From assembly GCF_042680125.1 (NCBI RefSeq), contig NZ_JBHTNY010000003.1: a DNA stretch of 64,000 nt; one strand, given 5' to 3'. The translations under genes were made by a program, and so were the position numbers. Shown here piece by piece: positions 8,615 through 16,253 of the stretch. Position 1 is the first letter of the stretch; each line of letters starts with the position of its first letter. The stretch comes from Robinsoniella peoriensis (lineage in GTDB: Bacteria; Bacillota; Clostridia; Lachnospirales; Lachnospiraceae). The notes below the pieces were generated by a model that was not told where the DNA came from, ran no database searches, and saw only the letters and a program-made list of their open reading frames with translations.

Positions 8615-8631
8615 TTGTAGAAAAACTACAA
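8615..8631. promoter_or_regulatory. Candidate RpiR operator upstream of its own gene
   Basis: TTGTAGAAAAACTACAA is a perfect 6-bp inverted repeat around five A, 37 bases before the RpiR start codon. RpiR proteins bind inverted repeats with about 5-base spacers, and the same palindrome recurs at 7620-7636. The position suggests autoregulation. Confidence 0.55.
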
Positions 8632-8808
8632 TATTCCATGGTGTCACAAGCTTACATATATTTTCCTGCCTGTTTTTATTTTACATGAATCCGTGAAAAT
8701 GTAGTGTAAAATCTTTGTAAAATCTGCCGCACGTCTTACTTTTCCTCTATAAATCAAGATATTTTATTCTTATGTATCCGGATTTTCCACTCAAAGTCAC
8801 CTGAATTT

Positions 8809-8837
8809 TTATCAAATGCTTTTTTTCTTCATATAAT
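8809..8837 (+). promoter_or_regulatory. Probable promoter of the DUF3298 gene
   Basis: TTATCA, 17 bases, TATAAT on the plus strand, 24 bases before the ATG at 8862. The -10 is perfect and the -35 is a 4 of 6 match. Confidence 0.5.
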
Positions 8838-8861
8838 AGAAAAAACGAATGAGTTGGAAAA

Positions 8862-9533
8862 ATGGTTACTGTGGAAGATTTTTTACTGGAAGATACCCTG
8901 TATTTCGAAAATACCCCTGTTCTTTCTTATACGATTAATTACCCGCAGCTCAAAGACGGCTGTGACGAAGACGCTTTGGAAAAAGTTAATAAATTTTATG
9001 TAACAAGAGCTAAAGTCTACGAAAATGAATGCCGGACCAACCTGTTTCATGATGCTTCTATGCAGCTGCAGTATACTAAGACACACGGATATCCTTTTCT
9101 CCCGGACGAGGTAGATATCCGGTATAAAGTAACTTTCAATGAAAGCTGTATTCTAAGTCTGTATTTTGACCACTATTTATTTACCGGCGGAGCTCATGGT
9201 TCTACTCTCCGCTATTCAAACACCTGGAACTTAAATAATGGCCACATGATCCGCCTCAAGGATTTCTTTGAACCCGGCAGCGACTATAAAAGCTATATTC
9301 GTAACAAGATCAATGAAATGATAAGCAAGCAATTGGAAAGTTCTGTTTCCCATCCGGATTATTTTAAAAATCCTGAGCAAAATGTCTCTGTATCCTTTTC
9401 CCCGGATAACTTTTATTTAACACCGGAAGGAATTGTAATCTATTTCCAGCAATATGATATTGCACCCTATTCCAATGGTATTATTGAATTTACGATACCT
9501 TATGAAGAAGGGATGAAGTTTTGGGAAAAATGA
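8862..9533 (+). CDS. DUF3298 / RsiV-like domain protein
   Basis: The 223-residue product matches the DUF4163-DUF3298 pair found in RsiV and PdaC-type proteins. The N-terminal half has LSYTINYPQL. The second half has the typical YLFTGGAHGS turn followed by WNLNNGHMIRLKDFF and ends in FTIPYEEGMKFWE. No signal peptide or membrane segment is present, unlike RsiV, so the protein seems to be cytoplasmic. It is the only plus-strand gene in the first 27 kb and stands alone. Its role is unknown; DUF3298 in RsiV binds lysozyme, but nothing here shows that function. Confidence 0.85.
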   Translation: MVTVEDFLLEDTLYFENTPVLSYTINYPQLKDGCDEDALEKVNKFYVTRAKVYENECRTNLFHDASMQLQYTKTHGYPFLPDEVDIRYKVTFNESCILSLYFDHYLFTGGAHGSTLRYSNTWNLNNGHMIRLKDFFEPGSDYKSYIRNKINEMISKQLESSVSHPDYFKNPEQNVSVSFSPDNFYLTPEGIVIYFQQYDIAPYSNGIIEFTIPYEEGMKFWEK

Positions 9534-9538
9534 TAAAA

Positions 9539-9566
9539 ACTGCCGTATCATAATGAATACGGCAGT
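9539..9566 (+). terminator. Hairpin after the DUF3298 gene
   Basis: ACTGCCGTAT and ATACGGCAGT form a perfect 10-bp stem with an 8-base loop, just after the stop codon. The following bases are AT-rich but not a clear T run, so termination may be partial. Confidence 0.6.
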
Positions 9567-9646
9567 TAATAACTCAACACTTTTATCCCCCCATAAATAG
9601 CGCAAGATAGCTTGTGCTACTCCTAAATCAACCGTGAGAAAGCATA

Positions 9647-11686
9647 CTAAGAAATGGTTATGGACTGATTTAAATTAAAATACTCATCCTGGCACATAAT
9701 ATATATATTGTATGTATCACTTGCAAATTCTGTTAACGGGATGGGTATAGCATAAACAAAGGAATACTCAATTCTTACCTTTATATCTGAAATATCATAT
9801 ATATATGTGTTATCTTGACCTGAAAAAATAACTTGTGTGAAGCAATGATTTTTAGCTGTAAATAGCAATATATCTTTTAACATAGCCATACTGATCTGTG
9901 CTTTTGAATCAGCCTTTAAATTTCTAATAGGTTTATTTACTTTCGCATCTACTTTAACCGGAAATCGTATCTGGCCCTTTAAGTATGTATCCTCAACATT
10001 CACTTTTTGCAAACAACTGCTAAAATCCAACTCTATGTTATATGCCCGATAATAATTATGATTAATTTTATATTGATTTAATACTCCTTCAGTATCAAAA
10101 TCATACTCTGTAACAGTGCCATAAAGTCCGGTCTTTTTACTTCCTGAATATGCAGATGCTGCAAACACCCTTTTATTTTCATAATCTAACAGGTAATTTG
10201 AAGTAACCGGTGAATATTCACATTCGTAAATATGATCTTGTCTTACTGTCATTTTTTCAGGATCAATAGTGTATAATTTTACATATGAATAGCCTGTATT
10301 TTCAAAGCCTTCCACTTTACGGTTCTTATCATTGTGATTATCAAACAGCATTACATGTATCGTATTCGGATCATTGTCCAAATCTTCCTCCAGCTGATAC
10401 ACTGTATGCGGCTGATAATGCCAGTAAATATCTCCTTCAGGCTGCAGAACCTTCTCTTCTAATCCCGTACCTTCCCAGAATTTCGGATCACCCAGTATCC
10501 ATTCTATTTCCTCTGTACTCCAGTTAATTTTAACTGCAGAGTGCAGATTTCTTGGATTTACTATAATTGAATCTGTTGCTTTATCATAGGAAAGAGTATT
10601 TGTATGTGCCCAGTCTGCTTTGTTAACGTAGCCGGTTTTTTCGAATAATGGACGCAAGTTTAATTCCTTCACAATTTCCCCTGTCTCACGATCATATTCT
10701 TGCAAAAGATCTTTTAAGTATCCATTTCCTGAATCGGATAAGACAAGCAGATTACCATCTGGTTCTTTTTCCTTTATTTCATGGTGTGCCCCTGAAGTAA
10801 AGAAGTAATCCTGATATACTCTTCCTAAATAGTCTACCTCGTGATATTGGGCAGATCTGGGTTCTCCGGCATTTGCCATCAATGTATTTTCTGATTCAAT
10901 AAGAAAATGTCCATTTGTTAATGGATATCCTCCAAAGTTAGCTCCCTTGGTATACAAGAGTGCCCATCTAATGTCACCGCTGGAATCAAATCCATATACG
11001 TAGGGATTTGAACCTCCTGTAATTACCATCAGTTTAACAGACGATTCGGTGGTCTTCTTTTCCATTTTCACTGCATCTATGAATACATCCGGTAAAGAAT
11101 CTGTAAGAATCTTCAGAGTAGTGGAGCGAGTCGTTTTCCCATCCTTATCCAGTTCCTCCAGTACAACATTGTTTTCCGTCTCAGCATATAAACCAATTAT
11201 TGGTATAATATGCTGTCTTGTAGCACCTATGGTATCCGTGATATCATTTTCTTGTGTTCTTCCCTTCACAGTTACCTTAATCTGACTCTCTTCTTTTGTA
11301 GAAAAAACTGCAACTGCTGTAAGTGGAGAATTTTGATACGGATTTAGTATTACCAATGGTTCTTCAAAGCTATATTCTCCCTTATCTAATTCAGCCTGAA
11401 TCATCTCATCAATTTCAACTGTTTGTTCTTCTAATGACTGTGTCAGCTTAATCCCCTCAGATGCAGATATATTCTTGCCAGATTCATCATTACTCTCAAT
11501 GATTTTTGTTTCACTGCCATCCACTTTTATTTTCACGTATTGTGGGCCCTTGTCCTTCTTGCTTATTCTGGTATCAATAAAACGAAAATCAGGCTGAGTT
11601 ATATAATAGATTGCAGCACCGGCTAATAATAACAGGAGCACGGCTGCAATACTACCTATCACTATATACTTTTTTTTCTTACTCAT
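9647..11686 (-). CDS. Arylsulfotransferase-family protein, membrane-anchored (copy 1)
   Basis: This 679-residue protein belongs to the PAPS-independent arylsulfotransferase (ASST) family, which moves sulfate between phenolic compounds outside the cytoplasm. Residues 7-29 form one membrane span, so the enzyme is anchored and faces outward. An N-terminal beta domain (about 35-200) precedes the propeller. Expected active-site equivalents are His301-His302 (GAHHEIKEKE), His361 and Asn363 (DWAHTN), Arg379 (NPRNLHS) and His427 (WHYQPHTV), the last matching the histidine that is transiently sulfated in characterised ASSTs. The start at 11686 has GGGGAG 7 bases upstream. A relic of a DUF4352-like gene directly precedes it, mirroring the lipoprotein-ASST pair at 16.2-18.9 kb. 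A strong terminator separates it from copy 2, so it is probably transcribed separately. The true substrate is unknown. Confidence 0.88.
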   Translation of the reverse strand: MSKKKKYIVIGSIAAVLLLLLAGAAIYYITQPDFRFIDTRISKKDKGPQYVKIKVDGSETKIIESNDESGKNISASEGIKLTQSLEEQTVEIDEMIQAELDKGEYSFEEPLVILNPYQNSPLTAVAVFSTKEESQIKVTVKGRTQENDITDTIGATRQHIIPIIGLYAETENNVVLEELDKDGKTTRSTTLKILTDSLPDVFIDAVKMEKKTTESSVKLMVITGGSNPYVYGFDSSGDIRWALLYTKGANFGGYPLTNGHFLIESENTLMANAGEPRSAQYHEVDYLGRVYQDYFFTSGAHHEIKEKEPDGNLLVLSDSGNGYLKDLLQEYDRETGEIVKELNLRPLFEKTGYVNKADWAHTNTLSYDKATDSIIVNPRNLHSAVKINWSTEEIEWILGDPKFWEGTGLEEKVLQPEGDIYWHYQPHTVYQLEEDLDNDPNTIHVMLFDNHNDKNRKVEGFENTGYSYVKLYTIDPEKMTVRQDHIYECEYSPVTSNYLLDYENKRVFAASAYSGSKKTGLYGTVTEYDFDTEGVLNQYKINHNYYRAYNIELDFSSCLQKVNVEDTYLKGQIRFPVKVDAKVNKPIRNLKADSKAQISMAMLKDILLFTAKNHCFTQVIFSGQDNTYIYDISDIKVRIEYSFVYAIPIPLTEFASDTYNIYIMCQDEYFNLNQSITIS

Positions 11687-11703
11687 TATTTCTCCCCTCA
11701 AAA

Positions 11704-11754
11704 TCACTGAACTGTTATACTTAATTTTTCTCCTTCAAATGGATATTCCATCAT
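11704..11754 (-). pseudogene. Relic of a DUF4352-like lipoprotein gene (internal deletion)
   Basis: A 16-codon frame, MMEYPFEGEKLSITVQ, ends 17 bases before the ASST copy 1 start. Its residues EYPFEGEKLSITVQ match the C-terminal end of the intact lipoprotein at 18297-18935 (EYPFEAGTLSIQVL). GGAGGAG stands at the right distance before its ATG, as in the intact gene. This is what remains if almost the whole gene was deleted, joining its ribosome site to its last codons. Confidence 0.7.
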
Positions 11755-11892
11755 TGATTTTCTCCTCCAACTTTATTCTAAAACATTTTAGTTAGAATTT
11801 TAGCATAAAAATACGAAAAAAATATGATAAACTCAGTTTCAATTGTAAAAATACTCCATTTTATAATTTCGGCTCCGATTGGTACTGACAGC

Positions 11893-11934
11893 AAAAAAGC
11901 CAATAACCCCATGTATAGGGGTCACCGGCTTTTT
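11893..11934 (-). terminator. Strong terminator after ASST copy 2
   Basis: AAAAAGCC...CCCC, a seven-base loop, GGGG...GGCTTTTT. The stem is flanked by A and T runs, so it can work in both directions. It lies 43 bases after the stop of the gene that ends at 11977. Confidence 0.85.
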
Positions 11935-11976
11935 AGGAGCACTCAGTTATGGAATTTTAATTTTTGTATCGTTCGT

Positions 11977-14082
11977 TTATTTTATGGTAATGGATTGATC
12001 TATTGATACATACCGATCCTGCCACATTACATAAATCTCATATTCATCAGGTGAAAGCTTACCCAGCGGAATCGGAACGGAGTACACAAATTTTGTCTCT
12101 GACTTAGTTTTCAAATCGGAAATATCGTAAACGTATGTATGATCTTTTCCTGCCAGAATAACCTGGGTAAATGCATGATTCTGAGCTCTGAACAGCAAAA
12201 TATCTTTATAAAGGGATACGCTCATCTCTTTCATTTCATCAGATGAAAGGGTGTCCGTGGGTGCTTCTGCCTTCTCGTTCACTTCTACCGGAATTCGAAG
12301 GGTTCCTTTCAAATAAGAATCCGATACATTTACGTCATCTATACAGCTGTTTAAATCAACCTTGATAGAATAGCCACGATAGAAATTATGGTCAATGTAG
12401 TACTGATTTAGTTTTTCACCACTTTCGTAATCATATTCAATCACTCTTCCATATAAGCCACTGTCCGAGTCACCTGCATAGGCACATACGGCAAACACAC
12501 GGCTCATCGCTCCGTCAAACAGGAAATTAGAGGTTACCTGTGAGCGGTCACATTCATATACGTGATCCTGAACTACTGTCATTTTTTGAGGATCAATTGT
12601 ATAGGATTTTACATAAGAATAACCGGTATCATCAAAATAGTCCACTTTTCGGTTAGCCGCATAATGATTATCAAACATCATAACGTGAATTGTATCCGGA
12701 TTTCCATCCAGATCTTCATCCAACTGGTAAACGGTATGAGGCTGATAGTGCCACTGAACCTCCCCTTCCGGCTGCAGTACTTTATCTTCCAGCCCGGTTC
12801 CCTCCCAGAATTGGGGGTTTCCAAGGATCCATTCTATTTCATTTGTACTCCAATTAATCTTTACTGCAGAATGCAGATTCCTGGGATTTACCAGCACGGA
12901 TTCTGTTTTAGCATCGTATGAAAACGTATTGGTATGGGCCCAGTCAGATTTACTGACATATCCACTGTCTTTAAAAAGTTCTTTTAAATCCAGTTCTTTT
13001 ACGATTTCTCCGGTTTTTCTGTCGTATTCCTGTAATAAATCCTGCACATAGCCTGATCCGGAATCTGATAATACAAGAAGATTGCCATTCGGTTCTTTTT
13101 CTTTAATCTCATGATGTGATCCCGAATTAAAGAAGTAATCCTGATATACTCTTCCTATCAAATCTATTTCATGGAACTGTGCCGCTCTTGGCTTACCGCA
13201 AGTAGGCATTAAAGTATCTTCTGCTTCGATCAGAAAATGTCCGTTGGTTAGGGGATAGCCTCCAAAAGAGGCCCCGGGTTTGTTCAGAAGATACCACCTG
13301 ATATCCCCGTTGGAATCAAAACCATAGAGGTAAGGTGCTCCTCCTCCGGTTACTATCATTAATCCCATGGCAGATACCGTTGTCTTTTCTTCTAATTTTA
13401 CGACATCTTTAAGCTCATCCGGTAGAGATTCTGTTTCTATGTTTATTGTGTTTGACTTTATTACCTTGCCGTCAGCATCAAGTTCTTCCAGCAGTACCTC
13501 ATTATCCGTATCTGCGTATAAGCCGACAATGGGCACTTTATGCTGAGTTGCTGCGTCTAAAGTATCAACAATATTATGTTCTTCGTCTTTTCCTTTCACC
13601 GTAACCCTTACCGAGGCCTCCTGGTCTCCGGTGTAAACTACAAAAGCAGTGAGCGGCGCATTCTGATAAGGATTTTGGATAACGAAAGGTTCTTCAAATG
13701 TATAGTTACCGGACTCCAGCTCATCCTGAATCATTTGATCAACCTGATATGTATTTTCTTCCAGACTCTCAACCTGCGGAATATCTGTTGTTATGTTTTC
13801 CCCTGTTTTATCGTTCCCCTGAATAAGCGTGGTTTCCTGTTTATCAATCTTATACTTTACCAGCTGGGGGCCTTTTTCTTTTTTATTGGTTCTCGTGTCA
13901 ATGAACTGCTCTTTTTGCTCATCTGTATATTCTGCTTCCGTGGAAGCAGTCTGGCTGTTTTTCTGCTGTTGTGCCTTATCTGATGCTTTACTGTCCGTTT
14001 TAGCAGTGGCGCAGCCGGAAATGCCTAGTGCAGCCGCTACGGTAATGACACACAGCATACTTCTGATAAATTTATGCTTCAT
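11977..14082 (-). CDS. Arylsulfotransferase-family lipoprotein (copy 2)
   Basis: This 701-residue ASST-family protein has a signal sequence with lipobox GISGC (Cys24). A low-complexity linker rich in Lys, Ser, Gln and Thr follows, and then the same N-terminal beta domain and propeller as copies 1 and 4. The active-site motifs GSHHEIKEKE, DWAHTN, NPRNLHSAVK and WHYQPHTV are all kept. It should be tethered to the outer face of the membrane by lipid rather than by a helix, unlike copies 1 and 4. GGAGG precedes the ATG at 14082. It is the last gene of the run lipoprotein, copy 4, copy 3, copy 2, and a terminator follows. Confidence 0.88.
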   Translation of the reverse strand: MKHKFIRSMLCVITVAAALGISGCATAKTDSKASDKAQQQKNSQTASTEAEYTDEQKEQFIDTRTNKKEKGPQLVKYKIDKQETTLIQGNDKTGENITTDIPQVESLEENTYQVDQMIQDELESGNYTFEEPFVIQNPYQNAPLTAFVVYTGDQEASVRVTVKGKDEEHNIVDTLDAATQHKVPIVGLYADTDNEVLLEELDADGKVIKSNTINIETESLPDELKDVVKLEEKTTVSAMGLMIVTGGGAPYLYGFDSNGDIRWYLLNKPGASFGGYPLTNGHFLIEAEDTLMPTCGKPRAAQFHEIDLIGRVYQDYFFNSGSHHEIKEKEPNGNLLVLSDSGSGYVQDLLQEYDRKTGEIVKELDLKELFKDSGYVSKSDWAHTNTFSYDAKTESVLVNPRNLHSAVKINWSTNEIEWILGNPQFWEGTGLEDKVLQPEGEVQWHYQPHTVYQLDEDLDGNPDTIHVMMFDNHYAANRKVDYFDDTGYSYVKSYTIDPQKMTVVQDHVYECDRSQVTSNFLFDGAMSRVFAVCAYAGDSDSGLYGRVIEYDYESGEKLNQYYIDHNFYRGYSIKVDLNSCIDDVNVSDSYLKGTLRIPVEVNEKAEAPTDTLSSDEMKEMSVSLYKDILLFRAQNHAFTQVILAGKDHTYVYDISDLKTKSETKFVYSVPIPLGKLSPDEYEIYVMWQDRYVSIDQSITIK

Positions 14083-14103
14083 CGTTTTCCCTCCATATAA
14101 ATA

Positions 14104-14143
14104 ACAAAGAGTATATTACCTAAAGTAGGCATATACTCTTTGT
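14104..14143 (-). other. Long hairpin between ASST copies 3 and 2
   Basis: ACAAAGAGTATAT and ATATACTCTTTGT form a perfect 13-bp stem, and the loop holds a further CCTA-AAG-TAGG hairpin. It stands 10 bases after the copy 3 stop and 21 bases before the copy 2 start. There is no proper T run, so mRNA processing or stabilisation is more likely than full termination. Confidence 0.6.
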
Positions 14144-14153
14144 CTGCTTCATA

Positions 14154-16241
14154 CTAAAATTTCACCTGATATCCAGTATCGTATACATTGCCATCCGTCT
14201 GAATATAGACATGATACGTCTTGCCTTCCAGTCCTTTCCCGGAAACTGTTGCAGACATATTCAAAAGCGTAGAACCATCATCCTGCTTTACAGGAATCTG
14301 TCCTAAAGTATATACCTTCTGATTTCCTTCTTCGTCTTTCAATACCACGAAACCAGGTTGAACTTCTTCATTTTTACTGGTTAGAATACCGCTGAACATC
14401 ATACCAAATGGTTTCTGCACAATGCTCCAGGATGCATCACCTGCCACTGCATTTTCGCAGTTTACTTCCTGCTCTGCAGTCTGGGTAACTCCAAGATCTC
14501 CAAGCCACTGTCCCTTAGCAGTCAGATCCAGGTATGGGTTGCTTTCCTGGTACATGGAAACTCTGATACTACGGTAAACAAGACCTGGGATCACCATTTC
14601 GAATACCAGCTTGTCATCCTTTACCTCATTGATGTATGCCTGCTTTGTTACATTCCCGGAGAGCTGATTCATAGGAGATACATCATAAGTATTATTTTCT
14701 GTATCAAACATATTTCCGCCGGATGTTATCCAGTAATCGTTCTCTCCGATATAGTCAGCACCGCTGATAAAGGAAGAAAACCATTCGGCACCTCTTTCTT
14801 TTCCATATTCCCATACCTGTTCAATGGTCATATCTGCCGTATTCAATTGATACACAACAGCTCTGGAATATACCTGGTCACCGGTTACAGCAGCATCCGG
14901 ATTCGTTGCTTTGGCTCTGGAAGCACCATTGTCAAATACCATTACATTTCCGTTAGGTAGCATGGTGACATTATGCTGTGCATACTGCCATTCAAAGTTT
15001 TCCCCAACTGGTGTAAAGAAGTATTTGGAGTCAACCGTGGTCCACCCATCAGGATTACCCATAATCCAGCTTAAGGATTTATCGGTTTTATTTACTCCGA
15101 TTACCGCATCTACATGACGTCCGGAAAGTAAAATGGTATCGGTTGCCTCGTCATACCACAGCGCATTATTATGGAACCAGTCTTCATCTGTCCTGTTTAA
15201 AGAACCGCCGTCTTCCGGATTCAGAATATCTTCCAGCTGAAGTTCCCATACTACTTCTCCAGTGGTTCTGTCTAACTCTACAATCCGGTCTTCCACTTTG
15301 GAAAAATCCGTACTGCAGCTTCCAACCAGCAGATTGCCGTTTGGCATTTCAAACATTGCATGATGGGATCCACCCGGGATACTATATTCATTATAGATTT
15401 TTCCTGACAAATCAAATTCTGTGAGTCCGGACATATAGTATAAGGGATGAATCAGGGTGTCCGTCAGAGCCATAAAATGTCCATTGGACAACTGCTTAAA
15501 CGGCATACCTGCAATCTTACAATACCATCTGATGTCTCCATTACTGTCATAAGCTGCTATTTCATTCTCTCCGCCGCAGGATGCAAATGTAAGCTTAGAA
15601 AAATCATATGCAGTATCATCAAGGGTTTTTACTTCTGCTTTATTTCCGATAGATGTTTCTAAAGCTTCCGTTGTAACGGTCACTGTCTTCTCTGTTCCGT
15701 CATCCAGCGTAAACGTAACTTCATTGTCCCTTCCCGCATACAGACCATAGATTGGAATAATATGAGTTGTCTCTTTCGCAAATGTTCCTTCTATATTATC
15801 CTGCTCCTGATCTCCTTTAACCAGAAGATTTACTCCGGTAGCATCTTCCGTATTAAAGATTGCCACAGCTGTTAACGGGGAGTTTCCATAAGGATTTACC
15901 ACGACAAAGGGATTCTCAATGGTGTAGCCGTTCTGTGCTTCTGCCATAAGCTGCTCATCTACTTTTGCCTGTTCAGCCAGGTTGTCCGATACCGTAACTG
16001 TCTTTACAGCTACTGGCTCTTTCGCCTCAGACTCCTCTTCACCTGGCTTTTCACTGTCTGATTCCATTGCTGCTTTCGTTTCTTTTTGAGCTGTTTCCGT
16101 CTGTGCTGCTTCTGTCGCTTTTGACTCCTGTGTTTCCAGGGCCGCCTGTGTATCCTGCGTAGGCGTGCTTTTGCCGCTGCAGGCAGTTGTAAGGCATAAA
16201 ACCCCTGTTAAAATCCCCAACATTACTAATTTTCTTTTCAT
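14154..16241 (-). CDS. Arylsulfotransferase, divergent lipoprotein (copy 3)
   Basis: This 695-residue protein is the most canonical ASST of the four. The lipobox is LTTAC (Cys21). Residues 22-80 are a Glu/Ala/Lys/Thr-rich linker, and the N-terminal Ig-like domain and six-bladed propeller follow. Active-site candidates are His293-His294 (GSHHAMFEMPNGN), His357 and Asn359 (DWFHNN), Arg375-His376 (SGRHVDAV) and His423 (YAQHNVTMLPNGN). Their spacing is close to that of the E. coli enzyme. It is clearly less similar to copies 1, 2 and 4 than they are to each other, so its substrate may differ. GGAGGAG precedes the ATG at 16241, and the gene begins 12 bases after copy 4 ends, so the two are cotranscribed. 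Confidence 0.9.
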   Translation of the reverse strand: MKRKLVMLGILTGVLCLTTACSGKSTPTQDTQAALETQESKATEAAQTETAQKETKAAMESDSEKPGEEESEAKEPVAVKTVTVSDNLAEQAKVDEQLMAEAQNGYTIENPFVVVNPYGNSPLTAVAIFNTEDATGVNLLVKGDQEQDNIEGTFAKETTHIIPIYGLYAGRDNEVTFTLDDGTEKTVTVTTEALETSIGNKAEVKTLDDTAYDFSKLTFASCGGENEIAAYDSNGDIRWYCKIAGMPFKQLSNGHFMALTDTLIHPLYYMSGLTEFDLSGKIYNEYSIPGGSHHAMFEMPNGNLLVGSCSTDFSKVEDRIVELDRTTGEVVWELQLEDILNPEDGGSLNRTDEDWFHNNALWYDEATDTILLSGRHVDAVIGVNKTDKSLSWIMGNPDGWTTVDSKYFFTPVGENFEWQYAQHNVTMLPNGNVMVFDNGASRAKATNPDAAVTGDQVYSRAVVYQLNTADMTIEQVWEYGKERGAEWFSSFISGADYIGENDYWITSGGNMFDTENNTYDVSPMNQLSGNVTKQAYINEVKDDKLVFEMVIPGLVYRSIRVSMYQESNPYLDLTAKGQWLGDLGVTQTAEQEVNCENAVAGDASWSIVQKPFGMMFSGILTSKNEEVQPGFVVLKDEEGNQKVYTLGQIPVKQDDGSTLLNMSATVSGKGLEGKTYHVYIQTDGNVYDTGYQVKF

Positions 16242-16253
16242 TTTCTCCTCCTG

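Noticed and set aside
12562..12921. Long plus-strand ORFs inside the arylsulfotransferase genes
   Set aside because: They are antisense to conserved coding sequence with intact family motifs and have no ribosome sites.
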